Source: Halomonas sp. (GTDB taxonomy: Bacteria > Pseudomonadota > Gammaproteobacteria > Pseudomonadales > Halomonadaceae). Taken from it: 7,484 nt of DNA. Where the stretch lies: the NCBI GenBank assembly GCA_007116835.1, contig SKHS01000115.1, positions 1 to 7,484 on the forward strand, given 5' to 3'. The notes beneath the pieces are model-generated. The model was not told where the DNA came from and ran no database searches. It worked only from the letters and a program-made list of their open reading frames with translations. Below, one piece after another: positions 1-5,658 of this stretch. Made by a program: the position numbers and the translations under genes. How positions within the stretch are numbered: position 1 is the first letter of the stretch; the number at the start of each line of letters is the position of its first letter.

Positions 1-30
1 GAAGACTACATCACCGGGCGCTATGGGTAG
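1..30 (+). CDS. pstB: PstB, phosphate ABC transporter ATP-binding protein (3' end only)
   Basis: Reading from base 1, the frame encodes EDYITGRYG followed by TAG. This matches the highly conserved C-terminus of PstB, the ATPase subunit of the high-affinity phosphate importer PstSCAB at the inner membrane. Only nine residues are visible, so the call rests on a short but distinctive tail; none of the Walker or ABC signature motifs lie in the window. A terminator-like hairpin follows about 45 bases downstream, so this is probably the last gene of its transcript, and no phoU follows directly. Its position next to arsenate-handling genes suggests a phosphate-uptake system belonging to the arsenic island, which is inference. 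Confidence 0.72.
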   Translation, partial: EDYITGRYG

Positions 31-74
31 ACTTGGAAATTAGTTAGGTCATATTAGTTAGAGCAAGCTAGATA

Positions 75-126
75 AAACACCGGGGCTGAACTTAATGCCC
101 CTGGTGTTTCGTCAAAACCTTTTTTT
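75..126 (+). terminator. Hairpin terminator after pstB
   Basis: AAACACCGGGGC (75-86) pairs with GCCCC-T-GGTGTTT (97-109). This gives a 12-bp GC-cored stem with a single bulged T and a 10-base loop. The stem runs directly into TTTCGTC, and a run of seven T follows at 120-126, slightly far from the stem for a textbook terminator. It would end the pst transcript just before the promoter of the gapdh-arsJ operon. Confidence 0.62.
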
Positions 127-153
127 GACTTTGTTTATATGATTTTTCATATA
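125..153 (+). promoter_or_regulatory. Predicted sigma-70 promoter of the gapdh-arsJ-MFS operon
   Basis: A -35 box TTGACT (125-130) is followed after 17 bases by CATATA (148-153). TATATT at 150-155 is an alternative -10 with a longer spacer. The region is very AT-rich compared with the surrounding coding DNA. It lies between the pstB terminator and the gapdh ribosome-binding site, the only non-coding gap in front of this operon. The same TTGACT...CATATA arrangement is found in front of the permease on the other strand. Confidence 0.55.
136..153 (+). promoter_or_regulatory. Palindromic operator overlapping the -10 box, ArsR-type candidate
   Basis: TATATGATTTTTCATATA is a perfect 7-bp inverted repeat (TATATGA/TCATATA) around TTTT. 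It covers the -10 box and part of the spacer of the predicted promoter, where a bound repressor would block RNA polymerase. AT-rich dyads at this position are typical of ArsR/SmtB-family repressors. A near-identical half-site arrangement occurs at 5294-5311 in the permease promoter. No arsR gene lies in the window, so the binding protein is inferred. Confidence 0.55.
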
Positions 154-184
154 TTTTTAATGAATGGGCAGAGAGGGAGTAAAA

Positions 185-1213
185 ATGGCATTACGTATCG
201 GTATTAACGGGTTTGGTCGTATTGGTCGGCTGGCGCTGCGCAGCCTATGGGCTGACGTAGGAGCAGGGGCGGTTGCACTTGTACGTATTAATGACCCAGG
301 CGGCGATGCGGCAACGTTTGCCCACCTGCTTGAATTTGACTCGGTACATGGTCACTGGTCGCCTGGTAATGGGATCACCACCTCTAACAATACGATTGTT
401 TTAGATGGTAAATCTGTTTCATTTAGCGCCAATAAAATGATTGCTGACAGTGACTGGTCGGCGTGTGACGTGGTCATTGAGTGCTCGGGTAAAATGAAAG
501 AAACCGCCACGCTTCAAGCATACCTGGATCAAGGAGTTGCGCGGGTGGTGGTGAGTGCACCAATTAAAGATGCCAGCGTGCTGAACGTGGTGGTAGGCGT
601 TAATGATCACCTTTACGATCCTGCTCAGCATCGAATTGTGACCGCCGCTAGTTGTACCACTAACTGCTTGGCACCGGTGGTGAAAGTGATTCAGGAAACC
701 TTTGGCATTCGCCATGGCTCGATGACCACGGTACACGACATTACCAACACTCAAACCATTCTGGATGCGCCGCATAAAGACCTGCGTCGTGCTCGTGCTT
801 GTGGCATGAGTCTGATTCCGACAACGACCGGCTCTGCGAAAGCGATTACCGCAATTTTCCCCGAGCTGGAAGGCAAGCTAAATGGTCATGCCATTCGCGT
901 GCCGCTGGCCAACGCATCGCTCACTGATATGGTGTTTGAGCTTGAGCGCGCGGTCACGGCGGAAGAAGTTAATCTAGCACTTAAGACGGCCGCGGAGGGA
1001 GAGCTTGCCGGTATTTTGGGTTACGAAGAACGCCCGCTGGTATCGATTGATTATCGCACTGACCCGCGCAGCTCCATTATCGATGCGCTTTCCACCATGG
1101 TCGTCAACGGCACCCAGCTTAAGCTTTACGCCTGGTATGACAACGAGTGGGGTTATGCCAACCGTACCGCTGAACTCGCTATGAAAGTGGGTGGAGCCGA
1201 TGGGGGTGAGTGA
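185..1213 (+). CDS. gapdh: Arsenic-operon glyceraldehyde-3-phosphate dehydrogenase
   Basis: 342-aa type I GAPDH, full length for the family. The NAD-binding GFGRIGR is at residues 9-15, the ASCTTNCL active site gives catalytic Cys157, and the partner His184 follows in TTVHDITNTQ. The C-terminal WYDNEWGYANR is at about 317-327. Start chosen: ATG 185 (MALRIGING), with GAGGGAG at 173-179 five bases upstream. An in-frame ATG at 164 would add seven residues absent from the family and has no good ribosome-binding site. The next gene, arsJ, overlaps it by 14 bases. GAPDH genes paired with arsJ are known to use arsenate in place of phosphate, making unstable 1-arseno-3-phosphoglycerate for ArsJ to export. 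That pairing, rather than a sequence signature, separates it from a housekeeping glycolytic GAPDH. Cytoplasmic; probably controlled by the palindromic operator just upstream. Confidence 0.93.
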   Translation: MALRIGINGFGRIGRLALRSLWADVGAGAVALVRINDPGGDAATFAHLLEFDSVHGHWSPGNGITTSNNTIVLDGKSVSFSANKMIADSDWSACDVVIECSGKMKETATLQAYLDQGVARVVVSAPIKDASVLNVVVGVNDHLYDPAQHRIVTAASCTTNCLAPVVKVIQETFGIRHGSMTTVHDITNTQTILDAPHKDLRRARACGMSLIPTTTGSAKAITAIFPELEGKLNGHAIRVPLANASLTDMVFELERAVTAEEVNLALKTAAEGELAGILGYEERPLVSIDYRTDPRSSIIDALSTMVVNGTQLKLYAWYDNEWGYANRTAELAMKVGGADGGE

Positions 1214-2429
1214 TTCCCTGCTGAGCCGGATTCGAGCGCTGCCTTTCGAGGTGCGCCAATACATGCTAATCACCGGTAACTACTGGGCATTTACCATTAC
1301 CGATGGCGCGCTGCGCATGTTGGTAGTGATGTATTTTCACCAGTTGGGCTACTCGCCGCTGCAAATCGCCATGCTGTTTCTGTTCTACGAAGCCTTTGGC
1401 GTAGTGACCAACTTGGTGGGCGGCTGGCTGGGTGCGCGGTTAGGCTTGAATCGCACGATGAATGTGGGGCTTGGGCTGCAAATTATCGCCCTTGCTATGC
1501 TGATGGTGCCCGCAGGAATGCTTACGGTTGTTTGGGTCATGGCGGCTCAGGCGTTGTCTGGGATCGCCAAAGACCTAAACAAAATGAGCGCTAAAAGTGC
1601 GGTTAAAGTGCTGGTACCTAAAGAGAGTGCCAATGCCAATAGCGCGCTTTACCGTTGGGTAGCGATGCTGACCGGCTCTAAAAATGCATTGAAAGGTCTT
1701 GGCTTTTTTATTGGCGGGGTGTTGCTAACGCTGATTGGCTTCCGTGGTGCGGTGATTGCCATGGCGGTGATGCTTAGTGGGGTGCTCTTACTCTCTTTTT
1801 GGCGCTTGAAGGCAGATTTAGGGCGCCAGAAGGTAAAGCCTAAGTTTTCGGAAATTTTCTCTAAGTCCCGCGCGATTAATGTGCTTTCAGCGGCGCGTTT
1901 TTGCCTGTTTGCATCAAGGGATGTCTGGTTCGTAGTGGCGTTGCCGGTGTTTTTATATGACCAGCACGGATGGACCCACTGGACGGTGGGAGGATTGCTG
2001 GCAGCATGGATTATTGGCTACGGCGGGGTACAAACCCAGGCACCTAAGCTAACTCGGCTGATTAAGGGGGATGCTCGCGCGTTAACCGCGGGCTGGGCAG
2101 CTGCTCTAGCAGTGTTGGCAATTTTATTGGCGTTGCTACCGCTAGAGCAGGTGGCTTGGCTAGTGGTCGGGCTTTTAGCGTTTGGTGTGCTGTTTGCGAT
2201 TAACTCCAGCTGGCACAGTTACCTGATCGTTCATTATGCCCGTGCCGATGGCGTCTCGATGGACGTTGGCTTCTACTATATGGCCAATGCCATGGGGCGG
2301 TTGGTGGGAACCTTGCTATCAGGCTGGCTATATATGGCGTATGGGCTGAGTGCCTGTCTGTGGGTATCAGCGGCCTTAGTGGCAGCCAGTTCATTGATGG
2401 CACTGGCGTTGCCTAAACAAACCGCATGA
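1200..2429 (+). CDS. arsJ: ArsJ, organoarsenical (1-arseno-3-phosphoglycerate) efflux permease
   Basis: About 409 aa, an MFS-fold inner-membrane protein with around a dozen hydrophobic helices. It carries the ArsJ N-terminal pattern EVRQYMLITGNYWAF, then DGALRMLVV and the YEAFGVVTNLVGGWLGARLG stretch, and a hydrophilic KDLNKMSAKSAVK loop. ArsJ exports 1-arseno-3-phosphoglycerate made by the adjacent GAPDH; outside the cell it hydrolyses to arsenate and 3-phosphoglycerate. The start is uncertain. ATG 1200 is chosen, giving MGVSDSLL, but GGAG at 1193-1196 is only three bases upstream. GTG 1206 has nine-base spacing, and GTG 1191 would lengthen the protein by three residues. All options overlap the end of gapdh, implying translational coupling, and the stop overlaps the next start (ATGA). 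Confidence 0.92.
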   Translation: MGVSDSLLSRIRALPFEVRQYMLITGNYWAFTITDGALRMLVVMYFHQLGYSPLQIAMLFLFYEAFGVVTNLVGGWLGARLGLNRTMNVGLGLQIIALAMLMVPAGMLTVVWVMAAQALSGIAKDLNKMSAKSAVKVLVPKESANANSALYRWVAMLTGSKNALKGLGFFIGGVLLTLIGFRGAVIAMAVMLSGVLLLSFWRLKADLGRQKVKPKFSEIFSKSRAINVLSAARFCLFASRDVWFVVALPVFLYDQHGWTHWTVGGLLAAWIIGYGGVQTQAPKLTRLIKGDARALTAGWAAALAVLAILLALLPLEQVAWLVVGLLAFGVLFAINSSWHSYLIVHYARADGVSMDVGFYYMANAMGRLVGTLLSGWLYMAYGLSACLWVSAALVAASSLMALALPKQTA

Positions 2430-3580
2430 TTCGCTCGCCCAGGGTTGGTTTAACGCTCACATTAGGCAGTGCGCAAACCCTCGCCTGGGCTTCCAGCTAT
2501 TATCTGCCTGCTATTCTTGCAGTCCCAGTAGCAAAAGAGTTAGGTGTCTCAACTAGCTGGGTATTTGGCGCTTTTTCAGCAGCCTTACTGCTGACGGCAG
2601 TGCTCGGGCCTTCCGTTGGCCGATGGATCGATAGGCAAGGCGGGCGAGGCGTGTTGATGGCCTCTAATGGGGTAATGGCACTGGGTCTTGGCATAATGGC
2701 CGTGTCCCAGGGTTTACCCTCGCTAATACTTGCTTGGTTGGTGACGGGGGTTGGGATGGCGATGGGGCTATACGATGCTGCCTTTGCCACCTTAGGCCGA
2801 TTATTAGGGCGTCAAGCGAGGGCATCGATTACCGGTGTTACGCTGGTTGCTGGATTCGCCAGCACGGTGGGGTGGCCGCTTACCGCATGGTTGGAAAACG
2901 AATGGGGCTGGCGCGTGGCCTGCGCTAGCTGGGCATTAGCGCATGTGTTGATCGGTATGCCCTTGAATTTCAGCCTGCCTAAAGTGGCTAGCAACGCCGT
3001 TTTTAGTGAGGCCGATCAACGAGCGCCAAGGCCAGACCGTCCCCGCTTAACTATGCTGCTACTAGCCTATGTGTTTGCGGCTGGGTGGTTTGTGTCGACG
3101 GCGATGGCGGCGCATCTTCCAAGGCTTCTGCAGGAGAGTGGTGCGTCACTTTCAGTCGCAATTGCTGCTTCCGCGCTTGTGGGGCCTGCGCAGGTAGCAG
3201 CGCGCATGGGAGAGTTTATACTGCTCAGGCACTGCCATCCGTTAGTGGCGGCACGCGTGGCAACAACGCTGCATCCGTTAGGCGCCGCACTGTTAACAGC
3301 CGTTGGTATGCCTACTGCCGGTTTTGCGTTACTGCATGGTGCGGGCAACGGTATGATGGCCATTGCTTCCGGCACGTTGCCGCTAGCGTTATTTGGCCCT
3401 AAAGGGTTCGGTCGGCGGCAAGGGCTTATTATTGCCCCCGCACGTGCGTCTCAAGCACTCGCACCACTGCTATTTGGCCTGCTGATTGAGCACAGTGGTG
3501 CCAGTGCGCTGTGGCTGACGGCACTGTTAATGCTCGGAGCGACGCTAGTGTTACTGCTTATCCGTGTGCCTAATCAGTAA
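2426..3580 (+). CDS. MFS transporter of the arsenic operon, substrate unknown
   Basis: 384 aa, major facilitator superfamily, with about 12 hydrophobic segments. A motif-A-like loop, GPSVGRWIDRQGGR, lies at about 61-74 between the second and third helices. It starts at ATG 2426 inside ATGA, sharing bases with the arsJ stop, so it is co-transcribed and probably translationally coupled. It is not a second ArsJ: the N-terminus and loops are unrelated. MFS-type As(III) exporters (ArsK) are known from other bacteria and this could be one, but I cannot confirm that from sequence alone. Export of a related arsenical or a glycolytic arsenate adduct is also possible. There is no strongly conserved cysteine pattern suggesting a thiolate As(III) site. 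It is the last gene of the plus-strand operon, with the stop 18 bases from the stop of the convergent thioredoxin-like gene. Confidence 0.85.
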   Translation: MIRSPRVGLTLTLGSAQTLAWASSYYLPAILAVPVAKELGVSTSWVFGAFSAALLLTAVLGPSVGRWIDRQGGRGVLMASNGVMALGLGIMAVSQGLPSLILAWLVTGVGMAMGLYDAAFATLGRLLGRQARASITGVTLVAGFASTVGWPLTAWLENEWGWRVACASWALAHVLIGMPLNFSLPKVASNAVFSEADQRAPRPDRPRLTMLLLAYVFAAGWFVSTAMAAHLPRLLQESGASLSVAIAASALVGPAQVAARMGEFILLRHCHPLVAARVATTLHPLGAALLTAVGMPTAGFALLHGAGNGMMAIASGTLPLALFGPKGFGRRQGLIIAPARASQALAPLLFGLLIEHSGASALWLTALLMLGATLVLLLIRVPNQ

Positions 3581-3584
3581 GATT

Positions 3585-3607
3585 GTATCATCGACACATT
3601 ATGATGC
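3585..3607 (+). terminator. Weak hairpin between convergent operons
   Basis: GTATCAT (3585-3591) can pair with ATGATGC (3601-3607) in plus-strand RNA, including one U-G wobble, around a nine-base loop. It straddles the only 18-base gap between the converging operons and overlaps the last codons of the thioredoxin-like gene. There is no proper T-run, only TTT, so this is a weak terminator at best. Confidence 0.25.
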
Positions 3608-3835
3608 TTTGAGCAGTTTCTGAATCTCTTCTGCGCTGGCTACTTTGCCCTCAATGACGATATCGTCCTCGATGCCTAGCGCAGGCGTGCGCATAATGCC
3701 TTCGTCAATAATGGCGTTCACATCAGTAATTTTCTCGATATCCACCGTTAAGCCGAGGGCATTGGCCGCTTCCTGTGCGTTGTCGGTCAGTTGTTGGCAC
3801 TTTTTGCAGCCGCTACCGTATATCTTGAGTTTCAT
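3599..3835 (-). CDS. Small thioredoxin-fold redox protein partnered with the permease
   Basis: 78 aa, a minimal thioredoxin-like domain of the 'small redox-active disulfide protein' type. It begins MKLKIYGSGCKKC, placing a CxxC pair (Cys10, Cys13) right after the first beta-strand. The cis-proline region RTPAL follows at about 49-53, then VIEGKVAS and a final helix. At this size it is close to a glutaredoxin and lacks the N-terminal extension of classic thioredoxin. A strong AGGAG site (complement of 3843-3847) sits seven bases before the ATG. It is 63 bases downstream of the ArsP-type permease; this pairing recurs in bacteria. It may reduce the permease or its metalloid cargo, or deliver a thiol-bound substrate (inference). 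No signal peptide, so cytoplasmic. Confidence 0.88.
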   Translation of the reverse strand: MKLKIYGSGCKKCQQLTDNAQEAANALGLTVDIEKITDVNAIIDEGIMRTPALGIEDDIVIEGKVASAEEIQKLLKAS

Positions 3836-3866
3836 GACATCACTCCTGTCAGTTTGAGCGTTTTCT

Positions 3867-3887
3867 TACCACAACATCGTTGCGGTA
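3867..3887 (-). other. Intercistronic stem-loop between permease and thioredoxin-like gene
   Basis: In minus-strand RNA, the complement of 3879-3887 pairs with that of 3867-3875 to give a nine-base-pair stem (UACCGCAAC/GUUGUGGUA, one G-U wobble) closed by a three-base loop. No T-run follows, so it is more likely an mRNA stability or processing element than a terminator. The wobble falls on the minus-strand RNA; the plus-strand RNA would have an A-C mismatch there, which supports the orientation. Confidence 0.4.
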
Positions 3888-3898
3888 GTACGTGTTAG

Positions 3899-5251
3899 TT
3901 AAGGCCAAAACTGGCCATATAAATAGCCTGATAGTGTTGCCATTACGACAACCAGTGTGCAGTAAACCAGAGTTTTTTGCGTACCTATGATGGTGCGAAT
4001 CACTAGCATGTTGGGTAACGACAGGGCAGGCCCTGCCAGCAACAGGGCTAACGCTGGGCCCTTGCCCATCCCGTTACCAATCAGGCCTTGAACGATGGGC
4101 ACTTCGGTAAGGGTCGAGAAATACATAAAGCCGCCCAGTAACGAGGCAAGGAAGGTAGAGCGCAAGCCGTTATCTCCTACCGCCAGTACCACCCACTCTG
4201 AAGGGATGAGGCCTTCTTCACCTGGGCGGCCTAACAGCAGACCAGCTACGAATACCCCCACCAGTAGCAGTGGCATGATCAGTTTGGTGAATTCCCAGCT
4301 CTGCTCTGCCCATTCACGGTCTTCGTCACGCAGAGTGGCAATCAGCATAAGGCCGATAATACCGACCGCGAACGCCAGTTCAGGTACGCTGGGAACTAGT
4401 ACGGAAGCGATGGCGACGGCACTTGCCAGCACCGCTACTTGATGAAGCGGCCAGTTCCAGCGGCGAATCAGTAGCAGTGCGAAAAGCCCGGAAAGTACGG
4501 CAGTGATATGCCATTTATAGGCATGAAGGGTCATCCAGACAGCGCTGTCGGCTGCCGCCCAGTTAGCGAAGACCAGGATGCCCACCATCAGCCCAAAAAA
4601 CATCCCGATTTGGCTTAAAGGGCGAGAGAGTTCACCACTGAAGCCGCGGCTATTTTTAGTGGCACGGGCCTGCTCCTCGCGGCGGTAGATTAGGTGCATG
4701 ATGACGCCAATTACCACGGCAAATACAATCGCGCCGATAGCTCTGGCTAACCCCAGCTCCAAGCCAAGTACTTTGGCGGTTACCACAATCGCCATAATAT
4801 TGATGGCGGGTCCTGAATAAAGAAAGGCAATGGCAGGCCCCAGACCTGCGCCCCGACGATAGATGCCGCCGAAAAGCGGTAGTACGGTGCAAGAACAAAC
4901 GGCCAGCAGCGTGCCAGAAACCGAAGCCATGCCAAAAGCGACAGGCTTTGAGGCGTTAGGCCCTAGGTAGCGCATCACGGCGCCTTCGTTTAGATAGGCA
5001 GCCATGGCGCCAGCGATCAGAAAGGCTGGCAGTAGGCAGAGAATGACGTGTTCCTGTGCGTACCAGTGTGTCAACCGAATGCCTTCCAACACGGCGTTGT
5101 CGAAGCGCGCTGTTCCAGCGGGCAGGAAATAGATCAGCAGAAAAACTCCCACTACGGCAGCGAGCCAGCGTACTTGGTTGGGGTTCTCCTTGGCGAGGTA
5201 AAGCAGGCGACCGGCAAAGGAGGAAGTAGAGGGAGGACTAGATTCCGTCAC
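3899..5251 (-). CDS. ArsP/DUF318-family permease
   Basis: 450-aa polytopic inner-membrane permease of the DUF318 (ArsP_1) family. After a hydrophilic N-terminus (about 1-28) it has roughly ten hydrophobic segments. A CSCTVLP motif gives Cys119 and Cys121 inside a helix, followed by GGIYRRGAGLGPA and SGPAINIMA. A related segment recurs in the second half, STLTEVPIVQGLIGNGMGKG (379-398) then AGPALSLPNM (406-415), revealing an internal duplication. Characterised ArsP proteins export trivalent organoarsenicals such as methylarsenite; this protein is longer than those, so its substrate is uncertain. Start: GTG 5251, with GAGG (complement of 5258-5261) six bases upstream; no better ATG fits. It has its own predicted promoter and operator in the 113-bp gap behind the CC/Se gene. 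The thioredoxin-like gene follows. Confidence 0.85.
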   Translation of the reverse strand: MTESSPPSTSSFAGRLLYLAKENPNQVRWLAAVVGVFLLIYFLPAGTARFDNAVLEGIRLTHWYAQEHVILCLLPAFLIAGAMAAYLNEGAVMRYLGPNASKPVAFGMASVSGTLLAVCSCTVLPLFGGIYRRGAGLGPAIAFLYSGPAINIMAIVVTAKVLGLELGLARAIGAIVFAVVIGVIMHLIYRREEQARATKNSRGFSGELSRPLSQIGMFFGLMVGILVFANWAAADSAVWMTLHAYKWHITAVLSGLFALLLIRRWNWPLHQVAVLASAVAIASVLVPSVPELAFAVGIIGLMLIATLRDEDREWAEQSWEFTKLIMPLLLVGVFVAGLLLGRPGEEGLIPSEWVVLAVGDNGLRSTFLASLLGGFMYFSTLTEVPIVQGLIGNGMGKGPALALLLAGPALSLPNMLVIRTIIGTQKTLVYCTLVVVMATLSGYLYGQFWP

Positions 5252-5293
5252 GGGATACCTCGCATAGGTCTGAATGAAATATGGTTATAAAGA

Positions 5294-5311
5294 TATATGT
5301 CTATGCGTATA
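5294..5311 (-). promoter_or_regulatory. Palindromic operator in the permease promoter
   Basis: Minus-strand sequence TATACGCATAGACATATA reads TATACG-N6-CATATA. It is the same half-site spacing as the gapdh operator (TATATG-N6-CATATA) with one half-site base changed. It again overlaps the predicted -10 box and the downstream spacer. The repetition at two independent promoters supports a shared repressor, most simply an ArsR-family protein. Confidence 0.5.
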
Positions 5312-5323
5312 TTATCTAGTCAA
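5294..5323 (-). promoter_or_regulatory. Predicted promoter of the permease-thioredoxin pair
   Basis: On the minus strand, TTGACT (complement of 5318-5323) is followed after 18 bases by CATATA (complement of 5294-5299). It lies 43 bases or more upstream of the permease GTG start, in the AT-rich gap following the CC/Se gene. Box sequences and order match the gapdh promoter. The pair could therefore be transcribed separately from the ACR3-arsC genes, though read-through is also possible. Confidence 0.5.
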
Positions 5324-5364
5324 TGTTTTCGTTAAGGCAATCCCGCCTTTATGTTTTGTGTCAT

Positions 5365-5658
5365 CTATTTTGATTGAATAACGGCACCATCCACATAAAG
5401 ATGGCGTAATTTCCACCAGCCTTCAACGCCAATGCGCAGCCCTTGATGAGCCAGTTCAGGGGCAATGTAGATCGAAATATTATCTTGAACATGATGTTGG
5501 TAGTGTTGGATGGCATTTGGGGATTGCGCTTCGGCTACCGCTAGGTTGGCAAACCCTCCGCAGCAGCCGTGGCGGGGGGAGAGGCGGACGGTGACGGCGC
5601 CGCCTTGTTGTTTGATGAAGTCGGCGGCGGCGCTGTCTATCTCAATGACATGATTCAT
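5365..5658 (-). CDS. CC/Se-motif family protein of arsenic operons
   Basis: 97-aa soluble protein with a vicinal cysteine pair in SPRHGCCGG (Cys32-Cys33). A conserved C-terminal GLRIGVEGWWKLRHLYVDGA segment follows. It resembles the small proteins called CC/Se motif family, in which one cysteine of the pair is selenocysteine in some members; here both are ordinary Cys codons. The layout is faintly like HesB/IscA domains. Adjacent thiols could bind As(III), but no function is established to my knowledge. Start: ATG 5658 (MNHVIEID). The open frame extends upstream, but that part overlaps arsC and looks non-coding. The start overlaps the end of arsC by 17 bases, with only a weak GAGA ribosome site, so translation is likely coupled to arsC. 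Last gene of the ACR3-arsC block before the permease promoter. Confidence 0.82.
   Translation of the reverse strand: MNHVIEIDSAAADFIKQQGGAVTVRLSPRHGCCGGFANLAVAEAQSPNAIQHYQHHVQDNISIYIAPELAHQGLRIGVEGWWKLRHLYVDGAVIQSK

Noticed and set aside
164..184. Upstream ATG 164 as the start of GAPDH
   Set aside because: It adds MGREGVK, absent from the family; the stretch contains the strong GAGGGAG ribosome site for ATG 185.
3085..3402. 105-aa plus-strand open frame inside the MFS gene
   Set aside because: Alternative frame of a clear transporter gene with no recognisable domain or ribosome site.
4656..4898. 80-aa minus-strand open frame inside the permease gene
   Set aside because: Rich in His, Arg and Cys with no family pattern; a shadow of the permease frame.
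5334..5349. AAGGC/GCCTT hairpin after the CC/Se gene as a terminator
   Set aside because: Only five base pairs with a six-base loop and no T-run on the minus strand; too weak to call.
5365..5658. In-frame UGA selenocysteine codon in the CC/Se protein
   Set aside because: Both motif positions are ordinary Cys codons (TGC/TGT-type) and the frame has no internal TGA.
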